From Nitrospinaceae bacterium (lineage in GTDB: Bacteria > Nitrospinota > Nitrospinia > Nitrospinales > VA-1): DNA of 64,000 nucleotides. Where the stretch lies: positions 20,938 through 84,937 of the forward strand of contig JAJDAZ010000069.1 of NCBI GenBank assembly GCA_029261595.1, written 5' to 3'. The notes beneath the pieces are model-generated. The model was not told the DNA's origin, did no database searches, and saw nothing but the letters and a program-made list of their open reading frames with translations. Position numbers and translations under genes: made by a program. Of the stretch, positions 25,331 to 34,284 are shown in pieces (the first letter of the stretch is position 1; the number at the start of each line of letters is the position of its first letter).

Positions 25331-27232
25331 GTGAAAAAAATTCGAATCGCCATCATTGGAATCGGTAATTGTGCCAGTTCCTTAATACAGGGAATTCATT
25401 TCTATAAGGGAAAAAACCTGGAAGACGCCATCGGGCTGATGCATGGCGAAATTGGAGGCTTTCGACCGGACCACATAGAGGTGGTGGCCGGATTCGATAT
25501 CGACAAAAGAAAAGTCGGGCAGGATGTGCATGAAGCGATTTTTTCCAGCCCCAATTGCACCACGGTTTTTCAGCCGGAGATTCCGCCATCTGGTGTGAAG
25601 GTGCGAATGGGCAAGATCCTTGATGGCGTATCCGCTCATATGGCGGATCATGACGAAAAAAATACCTTCGCCCCGGCCTCGGACAAACAACCCACCCAGG
25701 CGGATGTGGTGAAAGTATTAAAAGACAGCGGAGCCGAAATCCTGGTGAATTACCTGCCCGTTGGCTCGGAAGAGGCCACCAAATTTTATGTGGAATGCGC
25801 TTTGGAAGCCGGTGTCGGCTTTATTAACAACATTCCCGTATTCATCGCCAGCAACCCCGAATGGGGCAAGCGATTTGCGGAAAAAAATATTCCGATCATT
25901 GGCGATGACATCAAATCTCAATTTGGTGCAACCATCTCCCACCGCGTGCTGACGGACCTGTTCAAAAAACGCGGCGTCAAACTGGACCGGACCTACCAGC
26001 TCAACACCGGCGGCAACACCGATTTTCTCAATATGTTGAACCGCGACCGGCTGGCCTCCAAAAAAACATCCAAAACCGAAGCCGTTCAATCGGCGGCGGA
26101 AAAACGTCTGGACTCAAACAACATCCACGTCGGCCCCAGTGATTACGTACCCTGGCAAAAGGATAATAAAGTTTGTTTCATTCGGATGGAGGGACGGATT
26201 TTTGGCGACGTTCCCATCAATCTGGAAATGCGCCTTTCTGTGGAAGATTCACCCAATTCCGCCGGCGTCGCGATTGACACCATCCGGTGCACGAAGCTTG
26301 CGCTTGATAGAGGGGAAGGCGGAGTCCTGCACGGACCTTCGGCTTATTTCTGCAAGCACCCTCTGCATCAATTCACCGACGACGAAGCGCATAACATGAC
26401 CGAGGATTTTATCCATGGGGAATCCCTGGGAAAATCCAAAAAGTGTCTGATCATTGCCGCCGGAAAAGGCATGCGCCTAAGGTCCCACGGCGACAGCAAA
26501 CCCCTCACACCGATTTTCGGCGTTCCCCTGATCGAACGAGTCATCCTGAATGCGCTGGAGGCCGGGGCCAATGAGTTTTTTGTCGTCACCGGATACCAGG
26601 GCGCTTCCTTGAAAGCTTTTTTACACAATCTTTCCGAGCGCCTGGGCGTGCCCATCACCCCCATCGAAAACGAAGACTGGGAAAAGGAAAACGGGATCTC
26701 TGTACTCAAGGGCCGGCAATATTTTCAGGAACCTTTTTTGCTGCTGATGGCGGATCATTTGTTCGACCCGGCCATCGCACGGGAATTGATGGCCTATCCG
26801 CTGGCCAACGAAGAAATCGTTCTGGCGGTGGATAAAAATAAATCCAGCTCCATGGTCGATATGCAGGACGTCACGCGGGTCAAAACGGAGGCCGGCGCAA
26901 TTCGCGAGATCGGCAAGGGACTTGCCGATTACGATGCGTTTGACACCGGAATCTTCTTTTGCCGGCCCGTTATTTTTAAGGCGCTTGAGCAAAGCACCCG
27001 CCAGCAGGGCAACACCACCTTGTCCGGAGCCATTCAAATTCTTGCAGGAAAAAATCAAGCCCGAACGGTCGATATCGACGGACGGTTCTGGATCGACGTC
27101 GATGATCCCGCCGCTTTCAAACGGGCGGAAAATGCTCTTCTTGCGGAGATTGAGGATTCGCCTGCCGAAAGCCCGGCAGAGGAACCCACGGTTATCAAAA
27201 CGGTTCCAGGGAAAGTGGCAAAAGACCGTTGA
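25331..27232 (+). CDS. myo-inositol-1-phosphate synthase fused to a sugar/inositol nucleotidyltransferase
   Basis: 633 aa, GTG start with AAGGA upstream. Residues 1-~360 are an inositol-1-phosphate synthase of the actinobacterial/archaeal type: NAD site IAIIGIGNCASSLIQGI, NYLPVGSEEATKFYV, IPVFIASNPEW, IIGDDIKSQFGATISHR and QLNTGGNTDFLNML with the SKKTSKT loop. Residues ~370-610 are a nucleotidyltransferase: LIIAAGKGMRLRSHGDSKPL, then LLLMADHLFDPA (metal-binding D) and DTGIFFCRP. Together they could make glucose-6-P into inositol-1-P and then CDP-inositol, feeding the divergent CDP-alcohol phosphotransferase. Such a MIPS-transferase fusion is uncommon; the known IPCT-DIPPS fusion pairs different partners. 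Nucleotide and sugar specificity are inferred. Confidence 0.85.
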   Translation: MKKIRIAIIGIGNCASSLIQGIHFYKGKNLEDAIGLMHGEIGGFRPDHIEVVAGFDIDKRKVGQDVHEAIFSSPNCTTVFQPEIPPSGVKVRMGKILDGVSAHMADHDEKNTFAPASDKQPTQADVVKVLKDSGAEILVNYLPVGSEEATKFYVECALEAGVGFINNIPVFIASNPEWGKRFAEKNIPIIGDDIKSQFGATISHRVLTDLFKKRGVKLDRTYQLNTGGNTDFLNMLNRDRLASKKTSKTEAVQSAAEKRLDSNNIHVGPSDYVPWQKDNKVCFIRMEGRIFGDVPINLEMRLSVEDSPNSAGVAIDTIRCTKLALDRGEGGVLHGPSAYFCKHPLHQFTDDEAHNMTEDFIHGESLGKSKKCLIIAAGKGMRLRSHGDSKPLTPIFGVPLIERVILNALEAGANEFFVVTGYQGASLKAFLHNLSERLGVPITPIENEDWEKENGISVLKGRQYFQEPFLLLMADHLFDPAIARELMAYPLANEEIVLAVDKNKSSSMVDMQDVTRVKTEAGAIREIGKGLADYDAFDTGIFFCRPVIFKALEQSTRQQGNTTLSGAIQILAGKNQARTVDIDGRFWIDVDDPAAFKRAENALLAEIEDSPAESPAEEPTVIKTVPGKVAKDR

Positions 27233-27345
27233 CCTGCCAGGGTTCCACTGTACGAGGGGTTTACGAACTATGGGTGACCGACCCACCAGTGGCTGTCATT
27301 TTGCCATGACCAACCTCTGCTTATCTTTTCTTCCCGCGTAGCGGG

Positions 27346-29322
27346 CTAATGCATGGAGACCCACGCATCCTTTTTTTCGTTTGCTTTCAGCATGGCCGCC
27401 AGGCGTTGTCGTAGACGTGTGGCGCGGTTGGGGTGATCCTCTGAAAGATTCACTTGCTCCAATGGATCTTTTTCCAAATCATATAGTTCCTCTTCTTCCA
27501 GGCGTGCGTCGATAATGTATTTCCATTTGGCCTCGCGTACCCCCAATAAATACTGACCGCGGGCGGCAGCAAAAAAATACGCTCTTGGAGGATGGCCGGG
27601 GTCAAAAAGACTGCTTCCCTGCCACTCGGCAGGGGTCGGCTCACCCAGTAAATCGAGCAGGGTAGGAGCTAAATCCACATGCGATCCCACGGTCGAATTC
27701 CGGTAGCCTTCTGTAATGACCCTGGGGTTCCATAAGATGAGCGGCACCTTGACTTCCTCATCATAAACCGAGTAACCATGTCCGAATTTATTATGGACCT
27801 GGCGAAAGGCTTCACCGTGATCGCCGGTGATAACGACCAGAGTGTCGTCGGCCAGGTTTTTTTCCCGTAAATAATTCAGGAGCTCGCCGATGTAGCCATC
27901 CACTTCATTTAGAATGGACAGATACCGATCAATGTCATTTTGGGCTTTATTCATTTCATCACTGCCCAGGGAGTAAGGATGATGCGTCTGATCGGTCCAC
28001 GCCAACATAAAAAAAGGTTTGCTGTTTTTGTTCCTGCCATCCAGAAACTTGCGGATATCATCAAACAAATATTTGTCCTTCACCCCCCAGGATGAATTGC
28101 GTTTTGGTGATGCCAGATTGAGTTCTGTCCGGACCAGTTGAAAATTACCGTTATCAAATATTCCTTCGCTCGGCCATTGCGGGTCGCCCGACGCCATGAA
28201 CACCGTTTGATAACCCCGGTCCCGCAAAACTGTGGCTATCGATGGTGTTTGAAGGCTGTCGAGAACGAAGCTTGTCCGGGTGTAGCCTTTGAGCGGCGGA
28301 GTGGTGGCATGCAAAATTGAGTTCAGCGCATAAACCGTCCAGCCGACCGGGGTGTAATAACTGTCGAACACCACCGAGTTCTTTGCCGCTTCCGCCAACC
28401 GGGGGGTGACCGGGGAGTTTTTATCATAGGGGGTCAGATAATGTGATCCCACCGATTCCAGAACCAGTACAATTACGTTTTTAATGGGGCGGTCTCTCAA
28501 CTTTTTTAAAAGTGGGTCCGAAGGATCGGAAACCGTCGTATGCCAATTTGGGCTCCTAAAATCCATCAGGTCATCTTCAGGGAAATCAATCGACAGAAGC
28601 TTGGACTTTGCTTTCAGGAAATCCGGAAAAGTGGATCGGAGCATGGTCCAGTGCGGATTTTCATGGATATACCGGTCCTGAGCAAAGAACCAGGCGCTTT
28701 TGTCAAGTTGCCATCCCAGGCCCAGCCAAAGGACTGTTCCCAACCCGCCGACTAAATATATTTTCCGAAAACGCCTGGAGGACCATCCAGTGGAGATTCG
28801 GCCCATAATCCAGACGCTCAACAGATAAAGAACCGGACCCATCACCAATGCAACCAAAGCTCCTGGAGTCGCATACGGAATAATGGAAGATTGTAGCTTT
28901 GCAAAGTCCCCGCCGCCAAGCCCCAATGTAAAAAGGTTGGATGTGGGTTGAGCGTTAAAATGGGCAAAAGCCTGACGACCCACCACGGCATACGCAATGC
29001 AAACCACCCCAAACAGGAGGAACCCGAAAAAAACCACCCGGGAGAACCATCGATAAGGAGAAGCCAGGCGAAAAATCAGCCCGCCCACCCCTCCTGCTCC
29101 TAGAGCAAACAGCAGGTCCGACTGCGAGGCGCTGGCCACCCAGGAATAATAGGTTCCTTTGATAAACAGGTTTAACGGGACATCCCAATCACCAATACCC
29201 CAGAATTGGGAAATTTTTACGTACGTGGCTTTGATGACCACCAGGCCCACCGCCAGAAAAACAGACGGCCATAAGAGCGAAAGTGAAGGAATTTTATTTG
29301 AATCCGAATTTTCTTCTTTCAT
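27346..29322 (-). CDS. membrane-anchored sulfatase/LtaS-like transferase
   Basis: 658 aa. About five N-terminal membrane helices (~15-215) are followed by a periplasmic alkaline-phosphatase-superfamily domain. It starts NVIVLVLESVGSHYL and has the metal-site LAWTDQTHHPY, VVITGDHGEAF, FGHGYSVYDEEVKVPLILW and SHVDLAPTLLDLLG. The Cys/Ser-x-Pro-x-Arg of true sulfatases is not seen; the nucleophile is probably the Thr in PVGWTVYALNSIL, as in LtaS/phosphoethanolamine-type transferases. It could transfer a phosphoalcohol to lipid or glycan. It follows the ChbG/HpnK gene by 67 bases and may belong to the glycan cluster. Substrate unknown. Confidence 0.8.
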   Translation of the reverse strand: MKEENSDSNKIPSLSLLWPSVFLAVGLVVIKATYVKISQFWGIGDWDVPLNLFIKGTYYSWVASASQSDLLFALGAGGVGGLIFRLASPYRWFSRVVFFGFLLFGVVCIAYAVVGRQAFAHFNAQPTSNLFTLGLGGGDFAKLQSSIIPYATPGALVALVMGPVLYLLSVWIMGRISTGWSSRRFRKIYLVGGLGTVLWLGLGWQLDKSAWFFAQDRYIHENPHWTMLRSTFPDFLKAKSKLLSIDFPEDDLMDFRSPNWHTTVSDPSDPLLKKLRDRPIKNVIVLVLESVGSHYLTPYDKNSPVTPRLAEAAKNSVVFDSYYTPVGWTVYALNSILHATTPPLKGYTRTSFVLDSLQTPSIATVLRDRGYQTVFMASGDPQWPSEGIFDNGNFQLVRTELNLASPKRNSSWGVKDKYLFDDIRKFLDGRNKNSKPFFMLAWTDQTHHPYSLGSDEMNKAQNDIDRYLSILNEVDGYIGELLNYLREKNLADDTLVVITGDHGEAFRQVHNKFGHGYSVYDEEVKVPLILWNPRVITEGYRNSTVGSHVDLAPTLLDLLGEPTPAEWQGSSLFDPGHPPRAYFFAAARGQYLLGVREAKWKYIIDARLEEEELYDLEKDPLEQVNLSEDHPNRATRLRQRLAAMLKANEKKDAWVSMH

Positions 29323-29389
29323 TTACCTGACCCGACCTTAGGACCATAAAACAATTCAACGGTTGTTTTTTTGGCAAGGACCCTCGCCT

Positions 29390-30103
29390 TTACATGGAAT
29401 TGACGACATGCCTGAATGAACAAAGTTTTATGCCCAGTTTTTTTATTTTCTCGAGCACACGTGGTTCACATAAAACTTTTAGCTCAAGCTCCCGTTCCTT
29501 TTGATACATGGTCTTCAAACCCTCTGGGTACCCAGGGTGGCAAGCCAGTTCGGTGCATCCCGGCATCAGGCATTCCAGAATCCTTAACAATGCTTCCACA
29601 CTGATTGTTTCCGTAAGCGGTAAGCCTTCGGCGGTCTGGCCGTAAAACTCCCCACAGTAATGAATCTCCCTGGTAAAGTGGCGCAGAGGAACTCCAAGCT
29701 TTCTCGCCCATTGCTGAAGAACCGATTTTGCAGGATCGTTTTGATGAACATGCTGGTGAGAATCCAGATGCGTGGGGTCGTCCCCCACCAGTCGGCGAAA
29801 TTCTTCTATCTGTTGCCTCACTTCCCTGGCAACCGCATCCGCATCCGACGAATCCACCACTACGTATTCCGGGACCCATTCCCCTTCTTTAAAAGACCAT
29901 TCCCCAAGGTCGAGGTGGAGCCCCAGACTGAGGCTCTGATTCCTCCGTCCGTAAGCCGCTGCGTCTTTGGCTCCCGGCCAGCGCACCATGAGACTTGTGC
30001 TGGTCACGACACCCTGTTCGTGAGCTTCAATGATGCCCCGGTTCACGCCGGGACTTAAGCCAAAGTCATCGGCGTTGACTATCAATAAAATTTTTTCATC
30101 CAT
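29390..30103 (-). CDS. ChbG/HpnK-family (YdjC) carbohydrate deacetylase
   Basis: 237 aa, normal family length. The N-terminal LLIVNADDFGLSPGVNRGIIEAHEQG carries the metal Asp pair, and the metal-binding THLDSHQHVH (~120) and CHPGYPEGL (~205) are present. Members remove N-acetyl or O-acetyl groups from oligosaccharides or glycolipids in the cytosol. It lies 3 bases after the 403-aa glycosyltransferase stop and belongs to the surface-glycan operon. No hopanoid genes are nearby, so an HpnK role is unlikely; it probably modifies a sugar intermediate. Confidence 0.85.
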   Translation of the reverse strand: MDEKILLIVNADDFGLSPGVNRGIIEAHEQGVVTSTSLMVRWPGAKDAAAYGRRNQSLSLGLHLDLGEWSFKEGEWVPEYVVVDSSDADAVAREVRQQIEEFRRLVGDDPTHLDSHQHVHQNDPAKSVLQQWARKLGVPLRHFTREIHYCGEFYGQTAEGLPLTETISVEALLRILECLMPGCTELACHPGYPEGLKTMYQKERELELKVLCEPRVLEKIKKLGIKLCSFRHVVNSM

Positions 30104-30106
30104 AAA

Positions 30107-31318
30107 TCATAGTCCCACAACATCCGTGACGTTTCTAAGCACCGTCTCGGCGCGAAAATACTCCCAGGCAATCTCCCTGGCTCTTTTGCTCTGCTTCTCG
30201 TAATCAGCATGGACAGCATCGACGGAGCTCACGATTTCATCCATCGTTGAGAAAGAAAACAATCCTTCGCCTGTGGGAACAAACTTCCCAAAAGCCGTAT
30301 CTTGGGTAATCACCGGACGACCTGCGGCTAAATAGCAGACACTGCGATCACTGAACCAGCCACTGCGAAGACGAATGTTCTGGTCCTTCGCCACCGTAAA
30401 TTCCCCGGAAGAAGAGCGAATGTAATCCCGGTAAGCCTTTGGGTCTCCCATTTTTCGCGCTGGCACAATCGTCCATCCATGATCCCTCATCCACTGGGCT
30501 TCCTGGTTTTTTATTCCTTCCAAAGCCAGTTCTATCCCCAGGGAAGCTTTCGGGGGAAGGTCGACGAATTTTTTAAACTCCAGATCTTTCCTCCAGAAGT
30601 AGGTCTCTCCCTTCCAGGTAATATCGCGACCCAGGTTCTGCCAGTTAGATATCGTGGTGAGTTTTTGCCGGGGAATCGGGGTTCCGTTGCACGCCCACCA
30701 ATCCATGCAAACCGGCGGACGGGTCGGATACCAGGTATAACGCATGACAGGAACCAGGCAATCCTCATTGCCCAGGTTTTCTCCATAGGAAAATAAAAAG
30801 TCATACCGGTCAAAGTCCTGAATAACCGCCGGCTCACCTTCAGCGATCTGAATCTGGGGAACCACGGGGTCCGTTTGCAGCAAAACCAAACAACGAATTC
30901 CTTCATGGTCGGGCCGCACCCGGTGAGAACCGCACAGATTAAAAACCGCGTCCGCCTCTTTGTATAGACTCTTCAAGCCCGACAGATCCAACGCACCAAT
31001 ACAAACTTCACGCGGGACACCGGAGTCATCCCATTTGGGAGGCCGAAACACCCAACGGTCCGCAAAACCGATCTCCTCCATTTTTTGTTTTAAATAGCGG
31101 ATATTGGGAATGGAACTGATCGCCGGTTCCCAGTTGTCCGGGTCATAAATAGGATTGTTGGAATCCTCCACGTACCAGACATCAAACCCCAGACGACGAA
31201 AGCCCACCAGATGGTGCAACACCTGCCAGACCATTCCCCCGAAGGGGTAGGAAGCAAGGAACCCCCAGACAATGATCTTTCCCCGGGTGACAGGAGGATA
31301 TTTTTCTTTAGAAATCAC
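30107..31318 (-). CDS. glycosyltransferase-like protein (403 aa), paralogue 1
   Basis: No signal or membrane helix. It reads KIIVWGFLASYPFGGMVWQVLHHLVGFRRLG, a GT-B-like N-terminal Rossmann start, and ends with YIRSSSGEFTVAKDQNIRL, SGWFSDRSVCYLAAGRPVITQDT and GEGLFSFSTMDEI, a segment like the sugar-nucleotide region of family 4 transferases (E/S-x7-G). The adjacent 376-aa gene shares this whole C-terminal block, so the two are tandem paralogues. They probably add different sugars to one glycan. Acceptor unknown; the GT label is by fold-like pattern and context. Confidence 0.65.
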   Translation of the reverse strand: MISKEKYPPVTRGKIIVWGFLASYPFGGMVWQVLHHLVGFRRLGFDVWYVEDSNNPIYDPDNWEPAISSIPNIRYLKQKMEEIGFADRWVFRPPKWDDSGVPREVCIGALDLSGLKSLYKEADAVFNLCGSHRVRPDHEGIRCLVLLQTDPVVPQIQIAEGEPAVIQDFDRYDFLFSYGENLGNEDCLVPVMRYTWYPTRPPVCMDWWACNGTPIPRQKLTTISNWQNLGRDITWKGETYFWRKDLEFKKFVDLPPKASLGIELALEGIKNQEAQWMRDHGWTIVPARKMGDPKAYRDYIRSSSGEFTVAKDQNIRLRSGWFSDRSVCYLAAGRPVITQDTAFGKFVPTGEGLFSFSTMDEIVSSVDAVHADYEKQSKRAREIAWEYFRAETVLRNVTDVVGL

Positions 31319-31395
31319 AGAACAACCTCAAATGATGCTATTTTCTTGCTCCTCATTGCCCATCCTCGAAATAATCATAAATTTCTTTAAATGAC

Positions 31396-32526
31396 CTACG
31401 CCAACGCTAATTCAAGAACCCGTTTGACCACTTTCTTGGCATCAAAATATTCTTCCGCTAATGCACGGGCCAATCGGCATTGGCGATCGTAATCCGAAAC
31501 GACGGTTTCCAGATACTGAGCGGCTTCCTTTATATCCTTAAATCTGAAAAGGCCTTCCGTATCGGGAAGGAACTGGCTTGCTCCCGTGTGTTGCACCACC
31601 GCAGGCTTTCCGCTCGCCAGATAGCACAAGGTGCGATCACTGATCCAGGCATTCTGCAGACGAACGCAGGACGGCTTGACGCAACTGAATTCACCTAATG
31701 AACTCTGGATGTAGTCCTGATAGTCCAAGGGCGTCGAAGCCACTTCCCAGGCCTCGCGAACCCGCCAGCCCCGTTCTGAAAGATCAGCATGTTCCTTTAC
31801 ATCCCCATCGAGACACAACGCCAACTCCAGGGGCAGTGCAACCTGGTTTGGCAGATCTAGAAACGGAATAAAGCCCTCCCGTTTACTATTGGGGTAACTG
31901 TCCCCGCCAATTCCCATGTGCATATCATCATACCAGTGGGAAACGGTTGTGAAGGACGCATCCATTTCGGCCAAAATTTTCGGCCATAAATCCAGGTCAA
32001 CGCAGGGAGGCGTGTATTGCCAACGGATTCCTGCATCCGGAAACAAAGCCTCCTCGGTCCCCACCGTCTCTCCAATGGTGAAATACACATCGTGCGGCGC
32101 GATGGAAATTTTTCCAAGCGCCATCCAGAACTGAAGAATGCCGGGGTCAATGTCGACGAAGGCGGTGCGCCTAAAACTCCGCACCACAGACTCATGCGTA
32201 TCGTGTCGCATGTCCAAAAGAAGGTCTGCCTGCTGAATCTCCTCCAGGCTCAAACAATCTTCAGTCACCCTGGCCGGTAACGCCTTCCCGGTCAAGGAGC
32301 ACAAGCCGACGTCGTCCGCAAAATCGAATTCCTTCAGAAAACTTTTTAGAGACGCTGTGTTTTCCTTAATTTTTTGCTCGGAGCCGTCAGGGTCCGCCGA
32401 TTCCATCCAGAAAACCCTGCATCCGTTCGAACGCAACCCAATGGCCCAATTGAGATAAACCCAGAGATGTCCTCCGCCCTGAGGATAACTCAATGTATTT
32501 GCCAGGAGACACACTGTGACACTCAT
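31396..32526 (-). CDS. glycosyltransferase-like protein (376 aa), paralogue 2
   Basis: Related to its 403-aa neighbour: YIQSSLGEFSCVKPSCVRL, NAWISDRTLCYLASGKPAVV and TEGLFRFKDIKEA align with the corresponding block there. The N-terminus SVTVCLLANTLSYPQGGGHLWVYLNWAIGLRSNGC looks like a GT-B Rossmann start. Its start overlaps the ABC transporter stop by 4 bases, so it is translationally coupled to the exporter. The 77-base gap to the next gene has no clear terminator. Activity is inferred from context. Confidence 0.65.
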   Translation of the reverse strand: MSVTVCLLANTLSYPQGGGHLWVYLNWAIGLRSNGCRVFWMESADPDGSEQKIKENTASLKSFLKEFDFADDVGLCSLTGKALPARVTEDCLSLEEIQQADLLLDMRHDTHESVVRSFRRTAFVDIDPGILQFWMALGKISIAPHDVYFTIGETVGTEEALFPDAGIRWQYTPPCVDLDLWPKILAEMDASFTTVSHWYDDMHMGIGGDSYPNSKREGFIPFLDLPNQVALPLELALCLDGDVKEHADLSERGWRVREAWEVASTPLDYQDYIQSSLGEFSCVKPSCVRLQNAWISDRTLCYLASGKPAVVQHTGASQFLPDTEGLFRFKDIKEAAQYLETVVSDYDRQCRLARALAEEYFDAKKVVKRVLELALA

Positions 32527-34271
32527 GAAAGATTCGCCCTTTCAGGCATCACAAGCCTCCCCTGCCTGACTTCCAGCATCTGGTCGCAATGGTCCAGGGT
32601 GCTCAGGCGATGGGCAATCATGAAAACCGTGCGCCCGGCCATGAGTTTTTCCATGGCCTGCATGATTTCCGCTTCTGTGGTGATGTCCACCGAACTGGTG
32701 GGCTCATCCAGAATCAAAAGAGGGGCGTCCTTCAAGAAAGCCCGGGCCAAAGCGATGCGTTGGCGTTCCCCGCCGGACAGGCGCATGCCGCGTTCGCCCA
32801 CCAGCGTGCCATACCCCTCTCTAAGGGCCGTGATAAATTCGTGTGCGTTGGCCGCCCTGGCCGCCTGTTCAATTTCTTTCTGGCTGGCGCCCGGTCGGCC
32901 ATAGGCAATGTTCTCCTGAATACTGGTTGAAAATAAAACCGGTTCCTGCAGAACAATGGAAAACTGGTTGCGCAAGTCGGCGATCTTGTAGTTTTTCAGG
33001 TCCTCTCCATCGAGCAATATCCTGCCCGCGCCCGGATCATAAAACCGCGTCAACAAGCTCACCAACGTGGTTTTCCCCGCGCCGGTCTTGCCATAAATGC
33101 CGACTCGGGTTCCAGGCTTCGCGAGAAAAGACACTTCTTTTAACACCGGACAGTCTGTTGTATAACCAAACGAAACGTTGCGCACCTCTACCTCGCCTTT
33201 AGCCCGTTTGAGCGTGAGCGCCCCCGGCCTATCCATCACATCCGGCACTTCATCCACCAGTTCAAACGCCCGTTTGGCGCTGGCAAGGGAATCCTGAAGC
33301 TTGGCTACCTGATCGCTGATCGACTCTAAGGGCGCGTATAGTTGTGCCAGATAAGCCAGTACCATTAAAAGTTCACCCATCGATAAATTTCCTGACTGCA
33401 CATTGCGTATGCCCACATACAATACCGCGGCGGTGCCCAGCGCGATTCCCAAATTGATCAATAGACCGAACACCCCCTCCGCCAATGAAAGCCGGACCCT
33501 CGCCCCAAGCGTTTTTCGTGAATGGTCAACGAAACGTTCGCGCTCCTTTTCCTCTCTGCCAAAGGCCTTTACCAGGCGAACGCTGGTCATAACCTCCTGA
33601 ACGATATGCAATACACCGCTTTCCATTTCCTTGACATTGATGTATTTGCTTCGCATCCGGGTGCTGTAGGCCCTGCACATGATAAAAAGTAGGGGGCAGA
33701 CGGCGAGCGCTATGAGGGCAAGCTGATGATCGATTTTGGCGGTCACATAAATCATCGCCGCCAGCATCGCCAGCGAGGATACGATGGGAATCAGTCCATA
33801 AATCGTTATGTACTGGATGGATGGGGCATCGTACTGGATGCGGTAAATGGAATCCGCCGTACCGCGTTTGTCGTGAAACATGAATGAAAGCCGTTGCAGG
33901 TGGCTGAACAAGCGTTCCCGAAAATTTAAGGTCATGCGTTCCCCGGCGTAGGTTTGAAAGACATAAGTCGCCGCCGAATTCAACTGGATAAACAGGACCA
34001 CCAGAATCTGCAGGATGACCGCCAGGACCAGAAGGGTTCCCTTCGATTGGGCGATGGAATCGGGCAGAAAAATTTCTATGAACCCCGGAAGAGGGTCGGA
34101 ACCTACGATACTGTCCACGGCTATTTTTAAAGGCACCGGAAGAAGAAGCGCCAGGGGAGCGGCGAGAAGACCGAGCAGAAAAACTCCTCCCAGATGCGGC
34201 CAATAAGATCGCGCTTCCAGGAGTATTCTACGAAATACAATTGAACCGGAATATTTTTTTTCAGGGGCCAA
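32523..34271 (-). CDS. ABC exporter (fused membrane and ATPase domains)
   Basis: I place the start at TTG 34271, which has a GGGGG Shine-Dalgarno at 34276-34281 and lies 13 bases after the upstream stop; the ATG at 34352 would overlap the previous gene by 68 bases. The product is ~582 aa: a type IV exporter-like six-helix domain (~20-310) with the intracellular loop segments, then the ATPase. Walker A is GKTGAGKTT, the signature LSGGERQRIALARAF, Walker B LLILDEPTSSVD and the H-loop HRLS. Such half-transporters dimerise and flip lipid-linked glycans or lipids. It sits between the GH-GT2 fusion and two glycosyltransferases, suggesting glycan or glycolipid export. Confidence 0.88.
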   Translation of the reverse strand: MAPEKKYSGSIVFRRILLEARSYWPHLGGVFLLGLLAAPLALLLPVPLKIAVDSIVGSDPLPGFIEIFLPDSIAQSKGTLLVLAVILQILVVLFIQLNSAATYVFQTYAGERMTLNFRERLFSHLQRLSFMFHDKRGTADSIYRIQYDAPSIQYITIYGLIPIVSSLAMLAAMIYVTAKIDHQLALIALAVCPLLFIMCRAYSTRMRSKYINVKEMESGVLHIVQEVMTSVRLVKAFGREEKERERFVDHSRKTLGARVRLSLAEGVFGLLINLGIALGTAAVLYVGIRNVQSGNLSMGELLMVLAYLAQLYAPLESISDQVAKLQDSLASAKRAFELVDEVPDVMDRPGALTLKRAKGEVEVRNVSFGYTTDCPVLKEVSFLAKPGTRVGIYGKTGAGKTTLVSLLTRFYDPGAGRILLDGEDLKNYKIADLRNQFSIVLQEPVLFSTSIQENIAYGRPGASQKEIEQAARAANAHEFITALREGYGTLVGERGMRLSGGERQRIALARAFLKDAPLLILDEPTSSVDITTEAEIMQAMEKLMAGRTVFMIAHRLSTLDHCDQMLEVRQGRLVMPERANLS

Positions 34272-34284
34272 TGGATTCCCCCTT

